Assembly (NCBI RefSeq): GCF_014640255.1
Contig: NZ_BMGP01000001.1
Location: 659,850 to 723,849 of the forward strand
Direction of reading: 5' to 3'
Origin: Subtercola lobariae
Lineage (GTDB): Bacteria; Actinomycetota; Actinomycetes; Actinomycetales; Microbacteriaceae
Length of the DNA stretch: 64,000 nucleotides
Of this stretch, positions 33,689-44,000 are shown in pieces; the first letter of the stretch is position 1; every line of letters begins with the position of its first letter. The position numbers and the translations under genes are program-made. A model generated the notes under the pieces. That model was given only the letters and a program-made list of their open reading frames with translations, did no database searches and was not told the origin of the DNA.

Positions 33689-34660
33689 ATGGAATACACC
33701 CACCTTGGCCGTACTGGCCTCAGCGTTTCACGTCTGTGCCTCGGCACCATGAACTTCGGACCGCAGACAAGCGAGCCCGATTCTCACTCGATCATGGATT
33801 CGGCGCACGAGAACGGCATCAACTTCTTCGACACCGCAAACGTATACGGCCAAGACAAGGGCCGCGGCGCCACGGAAGAGATCGTCGGCCGCTTCTTCGC
33901 GAAGGGCGACGGTCGCCGCGAGAAGACGGTGCTCGCGACGAAGGTCTACGGCAACATGACCGACTACCCGAACGACGGCAAGCTGTCAGCGTTGAACATT
34001 CGCAGGGCTCTGGATGCGAGCCTGAAGCGCCTGCAGACCGATTACGTCGACCTGTACCAGTTTCACCACGTTGATCGAGACACCCCGTGGGATGAGATCT
34101 GGCAGGCGATCGACGTCGCGATTCAGCAGGGCAAGATTCTTTATGCGGGCAGCAGCAACTTCGCTGGCTGGCACATCGCAACGGCTCAGGAAGCGGCGCG
34201 CAAGCGCAACTCGGTAGGGCTGGTCAGCGAGCAGTCGCTGTACAACCTGCTTACGCGCGACCTCGAGCTCGAGGTGATTCCGGCCGCACAGGCGAACGGT
34301 CTGGGCATCATTCCGTGGTCGCCGTTGCAGGGTGGCCTGCTCGGGGGTGTGCTCAAGAAAGATCGCGAGGGCAAGCGCCGCCTCGAGTCACGTTCTGCAG
34401 AGAGTCTGTCAAGTCATCGCCCACAGATCGAGGCGTACGAGGCGTTCGCCGATGAGCTCGGTCACGAACCGGGAGACATCGCGCTCGCGTGGCTGCTTCA
34501 CCAGCCTGCCGTCACCGCGCCGATCGTCGGGCCACGAACCCAGGGGCAACTCGACTCCGCGCTTCGTGCGGTCGACCTGAAATTGGATGTTGCGGCCCTC
34601 GCCAGACTCGACGAGATCTTTCCCGGCAAGAAGCCGGCACCCGAGCAGTACGCCTGGTAG
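33689..34660 (+). CDS. Aldo/keto reductase
   Basis: This 323-aa AKR has the catalytic tetrad: D48 and Y53 in FFDTANVYG, K85 in LATKVYG and H126 in YQFHHVD. It resembles YhdN/YajO-type NADPH-dependent aldo-keto reductases (GLGTMNFG-like start, C-terminal GPRTQGQLDSALRAV). It reduces carbonyl compounds; the substrate cannot be told. ATG 33689 is taken because the family begins MEYxxLGxTGLxVS. It stands alone, 107 nt downstream of the acetyltransferase gene. Confidence 0.93.
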   Translation: MEYTHLGRTGLSVSRLCLGTMNFGPQTSEPDSHSIMDSAHENGINFFDTANVYGQDKGRGATEEIVGRFFAKGDGRREKTVLATKVYGNMTDYPNDGKLSALNIRRALDASLKRLQTDYVDLYQFHHVDRDTPWDEIWQAIDVAIQQGKILYAGSSNFAGWHIATAQEAARKRNSVGLVSEQSLYNLLTRDLELEVIPAAQANGLGIIPWSPLQGGLLGGVLKKDREGKRRLESRSAESLSSHRPQIEAYEAFADELGHEPGDIALAWLLHQPAVTAPIVGPRTQGQLDSALRAVDLKLDVAALARLDEIFPGKKPAPEQYAW

Positions 34661-34848
34661 CTTGCGCCTGCGGGGGTCGTTGTAGAGCCGATCTCGAGGT
34701 GGGTGAGCCCGTGCATCCACAGTTCGCGGAGGGGTACGACTCTCGCATGTTCGACAGCGTCGCGGCCATGCGGTCGGCGATCAGGGCTCGGTATGCTAAA
34801 TCGCTTGGAGGGCGTTGAAGCATTCATAGGCGAGGCGTTCGGTTTTCG

Positions 34849-36495
34849 TCACCACTCACGCAACGCAGCGCGCGCGAGTTCTCGGGCGCCGTCACTCAGA
34901 AGTGCTTCGGCCTTCATCCCTCGACTACCGAAGAGTTCGCCGGTCGCGGCCCACGTCAGCACGTCGACGGTGCTTCGAACGGCGCCGAAGGCTTGTGACC
35001 TGGAGTACGAATTCGAGCGTTCGAAGTGCCACCCTGCGGCACCGGTCAGCCAATCGAGTTCGTCGATCAGCGTGGTCAGAGCAGCCGAGCTCGCCGACGC
35101 GCCCGACGGCGCGGCTGAGACTGACAGGTCGTCAACGGCGAAGTCCTCCTGCTGCGCACCGACGAGCAGCAGCAAGAGCATGCCGATGTCAGGAGCCCAC
35201 CGCCCGCTTTCGACAGGCAACCGTTTCGCGATGTGCCGCCACAGCGCAACGGGGTCGTGAGCCACCTTCGCGCCCGCCACAGTCAGCCCGAAATGTCCTT
35301 TGCGCACGCGCGTCAGTCCGAGAGCCGAGACGGTGGTTCGCAAATTGAGAAGCGGCGGCGTCGCTATTTCGCGGTTGGCTTCACCGATCCACCACTTCTT
35401 CGGGTCGAGCTCGGCCATCATCGCCGAGACTACCGATGGCCGAAGGTAACTGGCAGTCGTGAGCGAGACACCCTCAGGCGGAATGAACGACAAAAACGTT
35501 CCGATGACCGCGGTCGCACGAGCCGCATCGGCCTCGCTGGGGGCTGGGCGATCGTCGTTGACACCGCAAGCGCCGAGAACTCGCATTGCGTACCGGCTTG
35601 CGTCGTCAGTGAGGGTTTTCAGAATCAGGTCTGCCAGGGGCGATGGATGCTCGGCCAACCATGCCGGCACTGCTCGCGCCGCGCTCAGAGACGAAAGACG
35701 CGCATTGAGGTCGACGATGTTGACCTCTGCATCCGCATCTTCGAGGAATTCAGGGCCGTAATGCTCCAGCTGCTCCTGCACCCATTCGTCTTGGTTCGTG
35801 CTCGGCTCTCGAGCTGCTGCGAGCAGCTCATCGAACGAGTGGATGCCCCCGATGTCTTCGGGCGGACCGTTGCGGCGGGCCACGAGGCACTGCGCAGGTC
35901 GAGCATCCGGTGCCGCTTCGTCGAGAGACTCGACCTTCTCGACGACGATACGATGACTCCAGTTGTCGCCGAAGTCGTAGGTGTACGTGAAGGCGTCGCC
36001 GGGGCCGCTGACGACCTGGTCGAGCGTGACGGTCGATTCGAGGATGCCGTCATCGCCCTCATCGATCTCATACTGCATGACGATGCCAGGCACATCACGG
36101 GAGTAGGCGGCGCCGAGGTCGAAGCGATGCAGGTGGCTGTTGGTCCACCCAAACGCCTCTTTCAGAACATCGTGAACGTCGGCCATCGTGAATTCGCCAG
36201 GAATGACCAATCGCCGCCAGAGCGGGGGCCGGGCACCGACGAGGTCGGCGCGAAGCTGAATTCGCACGGGGGTCTCGGGTCGCGGCGGCAACTCGAACGC
36301 CTTCGCGGCAGGTACTCGTGCCTCAGAGGCGAGCGCGGTGAGCTGATGAAGCAGCTCTCGCGGGTCGACGCCTTTGGTTGCGGCCAGGAATCGCGCCACG
36401 AACTGCTCGGTCGATTCGGAATCCGGCGACCTACCGGTTTCGTCTTCTACGCGGTCGTCGCTATCACGGTCGCGGTTTCTTGGCTCGCTACTCAT
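34849..36495 (-). CDS. Plasmid pRiA4b ORF-3 family protein
   Basis: This 548-aa protein contains the pRiA4b ORF-3 domain at about 75-230 (IQLRADLVGARPPLWRRLVIPG, FGWTNSHLHRF, YTYDFGDNWSH, PEDIGG). The biochemical role of the domain is unknown; it is common near mobile DNA. The C-terminal half (about 270-548) is a separate helical part (RYAMRVLGACGV...ELARAALREW) with no family I can name. The first 40 residues are charged and disordered-looking. A short plus-strand frame to 34818 in the gap next to the aldo/keto reductase is not supported. Confidence 0.88.
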   Translation of the reverse strand: MSSEPRNRDRDSDDRVEDETGRSPDSESTEQFVARFLAATKGVDPRELLHQLTALASEARVPAAKAFELPPRPETPVRIQLRADLVGARPPLWRRLVIPGEFTMADVHDVLKEAFGWTNSHLHRFDLGAAYSRDVPGIVMQYEIDEGDDGILESTVTLDQVVSGPGDAFTYTYDFGDNWSHRIVVEKVESLDEAAPDARPAQCLVARRNGPPEDIGGIHSFDELLAAAREPSTNQDEWVQEQLEHYGPEFLEDADAEVNIVDLNARLSSLSAARAVPAWLAEHPSPLADLILKTLTDDASRYAMRVLGACGVNDDRPAPSEADAARATAVIGTFLSFIPPEGVSLTTASYLRPSVVSAMMAELDPKKWWIGEANREIATPPLLNLRTTVSALGLTRVRKGHFGLTVAGAKVAHDPVALWRHIAKRLPVESGRWAPDIGMLLLLLVGAQQEDFAVDDLSVSAAPSGASASSAALTTLIDELDWLTGAAGWHFERSNSYSRSQAFGAVRSTVDVLTWAATGELFGSRGMKAEALLSDGARELARAALREW

Positions 36496-36637
36496 CGCGA
36501 TCAGAATACTGCGTTACCACTCCGAACAGCATCAGCATCGACCTCGCCGCCGTGATCAAAGTGACATCAGCGGTCGGTGCTGAAGTCGTTGCTGCGCCGT
36601 GTCGCCCGCTCAGTCTGCAATCGGGCCATGTTCTCCC

Positions 36638-36698
36638 GTTTAGGATAATCCAAATTGTACCGATCAACATAAACACGGATATACTGAATCGTCTAAAC
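36638..36698 (+). promoter_or_regulatory. AbiE-like operon promoter and inverted repeat
   Basis: The AT-rich stretch has TTGTAC (36655-36660) and TATACT (36680-36685) with a long 19-base spacer. GTTTAG (36638-36643) and CTAAAC (36693-36698) form an inverted repeat around it, a plausible site for the AbiEi-like repressor. Confidence 0.45.
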
Positions 36699-36731
36699 AG
36701 GGAACACGTGCTGCGAGATTGGTAACAGGAC

Positions 36732-37346
36732 ATGAAGCGATCAGACGCGGTTCGTCGTGTGCTGGCCGATGCCGCGTTGCAGGGGAGGCGTACGTGGGCC
36801 AACGCCACCGATCTTGCCTGGGAGGCAGGCGTGGCGGTGCCCACTGCTTACAAATCCATTCGACCACTCATCGACATCGGGGCGGTTTGGCAGCGTCCCG
36901 GCGGCGGTTTCACCGTTCTCGATCCCGAACGGGTCGTCACGGTGCTTGCTGCCGACCGAACCTTCCGGGACGCAGTTGCGACGACAAGCGCCACCGAAGC
37001 CGAGGCGCTGGCGGGGTCGCTTCCTGCGTATGCCGTGGGTGGAACGCGCGCTGCGGTTCATCATCTGGGTGGTGTGAACACTGTCGCTGACCCTGGACAG
37101 GGAATTCTTTACATCCCTGAAGGGGCAGATGTTTCTTCGTTGACAGAAGGCACCGATGTCATTGTCTTCACCGCAGACGCTAAGGCCTTGAAGGCATGGC
37201 GCGCGGGGTACACGAGTATCGCGCAAACATACGCAGACCTTTTTGCGCAGCCCGGCTGGCAAGCGTCTGAGTTTCGACGTGCGCTGTGGCGCAAGTTGTT
37301 CGATGTAGACGATTGGTCTCGCGCGGAGGCTCTAAGTGGCGACTAA
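36732..37346 (+). CDS. AbiEi-like antitoxin/transcriptional regulator
   Basis: This 204-aa protein has an N-terminal winged-helix segment (RRVLADAALQGRRTWANATDLAWEAGVAVPTAYKSIRPL, about 8-46) and a C-terminal domain as in AbiEi antitoxins. In AbiE systems the antitoxin represses its own operon and counters a nucleotidyltransferase toxin without contacting it. ATG 36732 follows AACAGGA. The gene overlaps the nucleotidyltransferase by 11 nt. The exact family is inferred mainly from that pairing. Confidence 0.75.
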   Translation: MKRSDAVRRVLADAALQGRRTWANATDLAWEAGVAVPTAYKSIRPLIDIGAVWQRPGGGFTVLDPERVVTVLAADRTFRDAVATTSATEAEALAGSLPAYAVGGTRAAVHHLGGVNTVADPGQGILYIPEGADVSSLTEGTDVIVFTADAKALKAWRAGYTSIAQTYADLFAQPGWQASEFRRALWRKLFDVDDWSRAEALSGD

Positions 37347-38028
37347 TGACTCGCAAGAACGAGACCATATTCAGAAGATTCTTGACTACCTGGGTGAGGC
37401 ATTAGACCCATCGGTTCTGATTGGCGGATGGGCGACATTCGAGATCGTCGGCGGCGAAATCAGTAAAGACATTGATCTCATCATCGGCTCAGACGAGGTG
37501 CGCCAAAAGGTTCTCGATCGTGTCGAGCAGTTGAGCACCAGCGACCATCTGCAAGGTAAGAAATGGCGCGGGGTGGTTGAGGGCATCCATATCGATATCT
37601 ACATTCCGTACCAGTCCCAATTGGGTGCGAAGCTGCGTCTCAAGGTCGAGGTTCTTGCTCGCCACACCGATCCGGTCGACCGGGTGGGCTGGAAGCTCCT
37701 CACCATTGAAGCGCACACCCTCACCAAGCTCGCTGCGGTTCTCGACAGGCCTGAGACGGAAAAAGGCGCGAAAGACGCTGGAGAACTGCTTCGGTTGCTG
37801 GAAAAGGGCGTTGACGCCGCCGCGGCATGCGCGATCCTTGTCGAGGCCACAGCTGTTGACCCAGACGCACTGCCGGAGTATGTAGACACGGGGTTTCGCC
37901 ACATTGCCGAACGTTCGGGCGCAAACAAGGCTGAGCGTCGGATGCTGGATAGGCTTCGCCGAACGTGGGGCGACGAAATCCGTGCCGCGATCGACACCAC
38001 TCAGCCTGGTCGGCCCGTCATCTTCTGA
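37336..38028 (+). CDS. Nucleotidyltransferase toxin (AbiEii/MenA-like)
   Basis: This 230-aa protein has a nucleotidyltransferase core: VLIGGWATFEIVGG (about 27-40) followed by SKDIDLIIG with the D-x-D metal pair, and a third acidic residue in HIDIYIP. This is the GG-W/S...DxD pattern of minimal NTases such as AbiEii and MenA, which add nucleotides to tRNA 3' ends. The GTG start lies inside the antitoxin end with GCGGAGG upstream. All three acidic positions are present, so it should be active. Confidence 0.8.
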   Translation: MATNDSQERDHIQKILDYLGEALDPSVLIGGWATFEIVGGEISKDIDLIIGSDEVRQKVLDRVEQLSTSDHLQGKKWRGVVEGIHIDIYIPYQSQLGAKLRLKVEVLARHTDPVDRVGWKLLTIEAHTLTKLAAVLDRPETEKGAKDAGELLRLLEKGVDAAAACAILVEATAVDPDALPEYVDTGFRHIAERSGANKAERRMLDRLRRTWGDEIRAAIDTTQPGRPVIF

Positions 38029-38216
38029 GGTGTTTGTGAGCAACATCAGTGCAACGCTGCTGAGATGGCATGATTGCGCCGTCACCCTCGGCGCGTTAGA
38101 CGGATCCGCGGTTTGCGTCCTCGCGTCTTCCTCCACAAGCATCGAATTCGAAGAGTTCTCCACATCCGCTTTTCTGAGCGGGGAAGTACCGCCCGAAGAC
38201 GCCTAATCTCGCGCTC

Positions 38217-38905
38217 ATGACTGATTTGACGTACGAACCGACACCACTGACATTCGCTGAGCCCGGGGAGGCGTGGGGTGCGCTTGCCTCACGGTTTCCA
38301 GAACCGGATTGTGGCCGATTTTTTTCTACGAACGTGGGCAACGTGATCGCCCCTGGGCTGTGCATTCTCATTGGGGAGGCGAAGAGCGACAGGCGGCCAC
38401 GAGTATCCGAGAACAGTTCGGGCTCGAGCACGACGAATGGGACATTCAAGAAGACGACTACTGCTTTGAATGTGGTGCCGTGACGGACCGGTCTGGAGAA
38501 CTATGCATCGGAGACGAGTCCAATGACTGGTCGATTCTCAGTGCGATGCACGGAGAAGTCGAGGAGACTGCGAGACCAGCACTGGTTGCTGTGCGGCATC
38601 CCTCGGACTGCCTGGCCGAACTTGGTTGGACTGGAGCGGTGAACGCCGGGATGCTGGGTGCCGACGCCAAGGTTGTGCTCGAGTCGTGCCAGAAGCGGTT
38701 CGGCGCCAATGTCTACTTCGCCTCAGAGAGTCGGCTTCATTTGATCGTGACTCGTCCGCCCACAAACCCTGTCGAGGCGAGGTTGGTAGCTCGCGAACAC
38801 TTTCACTTCTGCCGGTATGACAGTCAATTCCACGGACTCGGCGGCATCGAACCGTATGTGGCCAGGCTGATCGGAAGCAGCGAGTGGCGGTTCTGGTGGG
38901 ATTAG
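38217..38905 (+). pseudogene. DUF4253 protein with probable frameshift
   Basis: The 5' part (ATG 38217: MTDLTYEPTPLTF, EAWGALASRF) and the rest (RTGLWPIFFYERGQRDRPWA...HFHFCRYDSQFHGLGGIEPY...WRFWWD) lie in two frames that join near 38296-38310. Together they give a normal DUF4253 protein, whose C-terminus (AREHFxFC...GxIExY...FWWD) is clear. A one-base loss would explain the break. Starting at 38273 alone would give a 210-aa C-terminal product. The domain has no known activity. Confidence 0.6.
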
Positions 38906-39137
38906 CGGTTGGCCAGGAACAGGAGCGTATCGGCTGGGAGTGGGCTACCCCGCGCCTGCCCTGGTTGCCAAATAAGGTGCTCATCTCTATCTAAGAATGA
39001 CTCTGACCCCGAGTGTTTCGAGTGCATTCAACAGAATCGCTGAGTGAGCACCCCTCGGCATAACGGCCCGGTAAAGATGGCATAACAACGCCGTTACACT
39101 GCACCCGCTCATGCTGAACGCTACCTATCGTGGAGCC

Positions 39138-40031
39138 ATGAAGCGAAAAAATCTCATCGTCGTCGGTATCGCGGTCGTTCTTCTGCTTACCGGATGCTCG
39201 GCAGGCTCGTCATCGAACTCGTCGAGCAGCTCGCAAGACTCTGGTGTCGCCGGTTCTGCGCAGGCACCCGCGGGGGTCGCCAACGGAGGCAACTCAGGTG
39301 CGGCGGGTGCCGGCTCGACCGCGGCCGGCGCGTTGTTGCCCGACACGCAGGTCGTGACAACGGGGTCGATCGCGCTGACGGCGGATGATCCAGCTGCCGT
39401 CGCCGATCAAGCAGTTGCTCTCGTCGAGACCGCCGGCGGTCATGTCGACAACCGCACTCAACAGAGTGCGAGCGACCGCACCAGCGCTCGCGCAGATCTC
39501 GTGCTTCGTGTGCCGAGCGCCAATGTCAGCCAGGCGATCGACTCGCTGAAGAAACTCGCAACCGTCGAATCGGTCTCGATCTCGGCGACCGACGTGACAA
39601 CCCAGGTGCAAGACGTGGATGCTCGCATCACTGCTCTGCAGACATCGGTGAACCGCCTGCTCGACCTGATGTCGAAGGCGACTGACACCGCTGACCTGAT
39701 CACACTCGAAACGACGCTCTCGTCGCGCCAGGCCGATCTCGACAGCCTCGTCGCGCAAAAGGCTTCGATTACCGACCAGGTGCAGTACTCCTCGCTGACA
39801 CTCGGCATCAGCGGCACGCGAGCGCCCGCGACGGTGGCGCCGTCAGACTTTTGGAGCGGACTCGGTATCGGGTGGGCATCCGTTGTCGCAGCTCTCTCGG
39901 GAGCGCTTGTCGTTCTTGGCGTTGCGCTGCCCTGGATCGTCATTCTGGGCGTGATCGCGCTGATCGTGATTGTGATCGTGCGGTTCGCCAGCCGTAAGTC
40001 GCGGCGCGAAAACGCTTCGACCGAAGCCTGA
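39138..40031 (+). CDS. DUF4349 lipoprotein
   Basis: This 297-aa protein has a lipoprotein signal (KNLIVVGIAVVLLLTGCS, lipid Cys at 20), a Ser/Gly-rich linker (21-70), a DUF4349 domain with a coiled coil (DVDARITALQTSVNRLLDLM) and two C-terminal hydrophobic stretches (GIGWASVVAALSGALVVLGV, WIVILGVIALIVIVIV), ending basic. It is anchored in the membrane with the domain outside. No function is established for DUF4349. Upstream (38906-39137) the octamer GGCATAAC occurs twice, near 39058 and 39079. Confidence 0.92.
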   Translation: MKRKNLIVVGIAVVLLLTGCSAGSSSNSSSSSQDSGVAGSAQAPAGVANGGNSGAAGAGSTAAGALLPDTQVVTTGSIALTADDPAAVADQAVALVETAGGHVDNRTQQSASDRTSARADLVLRVPSANVSQAIDSLKKLATVESVSISATDVTTQVQDVDARITALQTSVNRLLDLMSKATDTADLITLETTLSSRQADLDSLVAQKASITDQVQYSSLTLGISGTRAPATVAPSDFWSGLGIGWASVVAALSGALVVLGVALPWIVILGVIALIVIVIVRFASRKSRRENASTEA

Positions 40032-40132
40032 TTCAACGCCTGCCTTCTCGGTGTAAAGCTTGTCGCCGAATTGGCTGCTGCGCCGTGTCGCCCGCTCTGT
40101 CAGACTGAGTTCACCGTGGCAAGGAGGCCAGC

Positions 40133-40981
40133 ATGTGTCGGTGGCTTGGATATATTGGGGCTCCCATCGAGCCCCGTGAACTTCTTTACGACACCGAACG
40201 TTCGCTCATCGAACAGAGCCGACGGCATGCTCCCGACATGGCCGTTCCGAATGGCGACGGCACGGGGCTCGGTTGGTACGGGCACAGGGGCGAGCCTGCC
40301 TTGTTCCGCAGCGATGCGCCGGCCTGGGGCGACGCGAATCTGCGGGAACTTGCATCAGAGATCTCGACCGGCCTGTTCCTGGCACATGTGCGCGCCGGCA
40401 CCGGAACGCCTGTGCAAGAGACGAACTGCCATCCGTTCAGGTACGGCAAATGGCTTTTCGTGCACAACGGCTACATCGCCGACTTTGCAAGCATCAGGCG
40501 CGAACTGCTCATGGCCGTCGACCCGGTGCTTTTCGGCAACATCCAAGGCTCGACCGACTCAGAGCTGATGTTTCACCTCGCCCTGACCTTCGGGCTCGAG
40601 AACGACCCGATCGGCGGATTGGAGCGGATGGCCGGGTTCGTCGAATCGACCGCCGAACGCGCCGGCATCCTCTCGCCACTGCAAATGACCATCGGAATGA
40701 CCGACGGCGAAAGCCTCTATGCCGCCAGGTACTCGAGCGGACCCGTGACGAACACGCTGTTCGTGAGTGAAGATGTGCAGTCGGTGCGGATGCTCTACCC
40801 AGAACGTGAGCGACTGACGCACCTCTCCGACACGGCACGAGTCGTCGTCTCAGAGCCGCTGGTCGATCTGCCGGGAATGTGGCGCGAGGTGCCGGCGGGC
40901 AGCGCTCTGATCGTGCGCGAGCAGCTCGAACAGTTCGAGTTCGCTCCCGCCGGTTTCGCAACTCACGGCAGTAGCAAGTAG
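40133..40981 (+). CDS. Class II glutamine amidotransferase (GATase)
   Basis: This 282-aa protein starts MCRWLGYIG, so after Met removal Cys2 becomes the N-terminal nucleophile of an Ntn hydrolase. HVRAGTGTP, NCHPFRYGKWLFVHNG and GSTDSELMF are the glutamine-site motifs. It resembles EgtC/YafJ-like single-domain GATases that release ammonia or hydrolyse gamma-glutamyl compounds. The substrate is not known, and no ergothioneine genes are nearby. CAAGGAGG precedes the start. Confidence 0.92.
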   Translation: MCRWLGYIGAPIEPRELLYDTERSLIEQSRRHAPDMAVPNGDGTGLGWYGHRGEPALFRSDAPAWGDANLRELASEISTGLFLAHVRAGTGTPVQETNCHPFRYGKWLFVHNGYIADFASIRRELLMAVDPVLFGNIQGSTDSELMFHLALTFGLENDPIGGLERMAGFVESTAERAGILSPLQMTIGMTDGESLYAARYSSGPVTNTLFVSEDVQSVRMLYPERERLTHLSDTARVVVSEPLVDLPGMWREVPAGSALIVREQLEQFEFAPAGFATHGSSK

Positions 40982-41048
40982 ACGCACGGCTGGCGTGGTT
41001 GTCGCGCGCCGAGCGATACGGGGTTGGCCCCCGCATCGCACCCGACGT

Positions 41049-44000
41049 TCAGCGCAGCCGGCGGCGGCGCCGCACGACGACGAACCCGGCACCGGCAGCC
41101 ATCAGCAACAGCGCTACCGCGAGAAGCAGCGCGGCTTCGCTGCCGGTGTTAGCCAATGCGCCGGTCGAAGAGCCTGCCGTCGTGGAAGTGCTGGAGTCGC
41201 CGGTGCCAGAGCCGGTGCCCGTACCAGCGCCGCTCCCCGAACCAGACCCAGAACCGCCGCTGCCAGCCCCAGAACCGCCATTACCCGAGCCGCCTCCCGC
41301 ACCCGGGTCGGTGACCGTGATGCCGAGCACCGACGCGAGAAGCTTCACGGCGGTGACGGCGTCACCGCTCAGCAACGCATGTTCGGCGTCAGCGGTCAGC
41401 GCCGACGAACCGTCGACCGCCGTGCCCGCTACGACCGCGTTCTGCGCGAGGTCGCGCACCACCGAGACCAGCAGGTCTTCGTTGGCGAGCGTCGCAGCGT
41501 CGGCGCCAGCCGTCGAAGCCGTCAGGTCGGTGGCCGCGACAGCGGTTCCCGTGTTGATGGAGGCGAGCGCCGAGGCGGTGTCGCCGCCCGAGAGGGCAGC
41601 CGCCGCAGCCGCCGCGAGCTGGATGGCCGCGGCAGAGTTCGTGATGGCCCCTGACGAATCCCAGACGTCTGCGGAGAGCAGCGCATCCACTGCCGCCTTC
41701 GCCGCGCCAGCGGGCAGGCCAGCCGAGAGCTTCGAGATACGCGCCTTCGGAACGTCGGTGCGCTCACCCCAGCCATACGCGAACAGCGGGTCGTAGGTGG
41801 CGTCGCCCACGTTGATCGGCACCTGGTCGGCCGAGGCGGGCCAGGTCAGCGGCAGACGGCCGGTGAAGGGCGTGTCGCCGAAGAGGGTGTCGGCGACACC
41901 TTCGCCCTCGCTGCCGGGCAGGAAGGAGGCGACGAGCGCCCCGATCTCGCTCAGCTTGTCGGTGACCAGCTGACTGCGACCGGCAACGATCAGCACGGCG
42001 CACTTCATGGCGCCGCAGACCTTGTCTATGGTGGCGCGGTCGGCGTCGGTCAGCGAGAGGCTGTGCCCGTTGTTTCCGACGTCGCCCTGGCCTTCGGCGT
42101 AGGGGGTCTCGCCGACCACGACCACGCCGACCGAGCTGCCGGTCATCGGAGCCGAGGCGTCTTTCGAGTAGGTGATCGAGGCATCCGGGGCCACCTGCTT
42201 CATGCCCGCCAGAATCGTCGTACCTTCGGTCGCCGTGGGACCCGAGCCACCCTGCCACGAGATCGTCCAGCCTCCCATCTGGTTGCCCAGGTCGTCGGCG
42301 TTCGAGCCGGCGACGTAGATCGAGGCGTTCTTCGCGAGCGGCAGCACATCGTCGTTCTTCAGCAGCACCTGCGATTCGGCGGCAGCCTGGCGGGCGTCGG
42401 CGCGGTGTGCGGCCGACCCGAAGTCGGCTGCGGTGCTGCGGTCGGTGTACGGATGCTCGAACAGACCCAGCTCGAACTTCTGCGTCAAGATGCGCTTCAC
42501 CGCGTCATCGACTCTGCTCTGGGGAATGGTGTTCGTCGTGGTGACGGCATCGGTCACGCTGGTGATGAAGGCGCCGAAGTTGTAGGGCGCCATCGCCATG
42601 TCGAGCCCGGAGTTCACCGAGCGAACGACCTTGTCTTCGTAGCTGCCGCCGGGCAGCTTGTCGATGCCCTCCCAGTCGCTGATCAAGAAGCCGTTGAAGC
42701 CGAGCTGCTGCTTCAGTACGCCCGTGTTCAACGCGGTGTTCTCGTGCATGCGCACGTCACCGGTGCCGGCGATGTCGACACCCGAGTACGAGGGCATGAT
42801 GCTGCCGACGCCGGCCTCGATGGCCGGAACGTAGGGGTCGACGAAGGTCGTCATGAAGTCGGCCATCGACGGCGAGTGGGTAAGGCCCTGGTCGATGGGG
42901 TATCCGTTGCCGGCCTTTGTCGGGTCGTAACTCGTGCCGCCGTCGCCGGCCCAGTGCTTCGCCGTGGCGAGCACCTTGTCGGGGCCCGACTTGTCGGTCG
43001 GGTCGGTGCCCTGCAGTCCGACGATGTTGGCGGCCGAGAAGCTCGTGACGAGTGCCGGGTCTTCGCCGAACGACTCGTAGGTGCGGCCCCAGCGCTCGTC
43101 CCGGCTGACGCAGAGGCAGGGCGCGAAGGCCCAGTTGACGCCGGTGACCTTGGTCTCGACGGCGGTGTCTTGCGCGAGCGTCTCGATCAGCGCGGGGTCG
43201 CGCGTTGCGCCCAGGCCGATGTTGTGCGGAAAGATCGTGGCGTCGAGCACGTTGCTGTGCCCATGCACGGCGTCGGCGCCGTAGAGCAGCGGAATCTGCA
43301 GCGAGGTCGAGAGCGCCTGCGACTGGAAGCCGTCGACCATATCAGCCCAGGCCTCGGGAGTGTTCGCGGCCGGAGTCGATCCGCCGCCCGAGAGAATCGA
43401 GCCGAGGCCGAGGTCGGCAATCTGGCTCGGGCTCGAGAGGCCGAGCCGCTCGGCCTGGGTCATTTGGCCGACCTTCTCGGCGAGGGTCATGCGGCTCATC
43501 AGGTCGTCGACACGCGTCGCGATGGGCAGCGACGAGTCGAGGTAGGGCAGGCCGTGCGCGTTGATGACAACACGGGGTGCGGATGCGGGCAGCTGGGCGC
43601 CGGCCGCGTCGAGCACCACCGGGATGCTTCGCGACTGGTCACCACCCGACGTCGCAAGAGTCTTCACGTCGAAGTTCTGTGTCGATCCGGAGGCCGCGCC
43701 GGCCGGGAACGTCACCGAACCGGTGAAGTCTTCGACGTTAGTGCCGATGGCGGCGGTGCCGCTGCCGGGGGAGTACTTCACCGTGACGGGGGAGGTCAGG
43801 GCATCCCCATTCGACGTGGTGAGGGTGAGGCCGACCGAGGCCGTCTCGCCCGGATTCACGATGTAGACGTCTTTCGACGAGCTCACCGTGAGGTTCGCGG
43901 CCTGCGCCGGGGTGCCGTAGATCTGGGCGTCGTCGACGGCCCAGCCGGTGCTGGTGGGCTTGCCGGGCGCGAAGGTGATGGCGAAGCCCCACGCGCTGGT

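Noticed and set aside
35233..36555. Plus-strand 440-aa frame over the pRiA4b ORF-3 gene
   Set aside because: Antisense shadow; the minus strand has the recognisable domain with natural ends.
38029..38206. Short gene after the nucleotidyltransferase (ending FLSGEVPPEDA)
   Set aside because: The frame is a continuation of a shadow frame of the preceding gene, has no ribosome site and no family resemblance.
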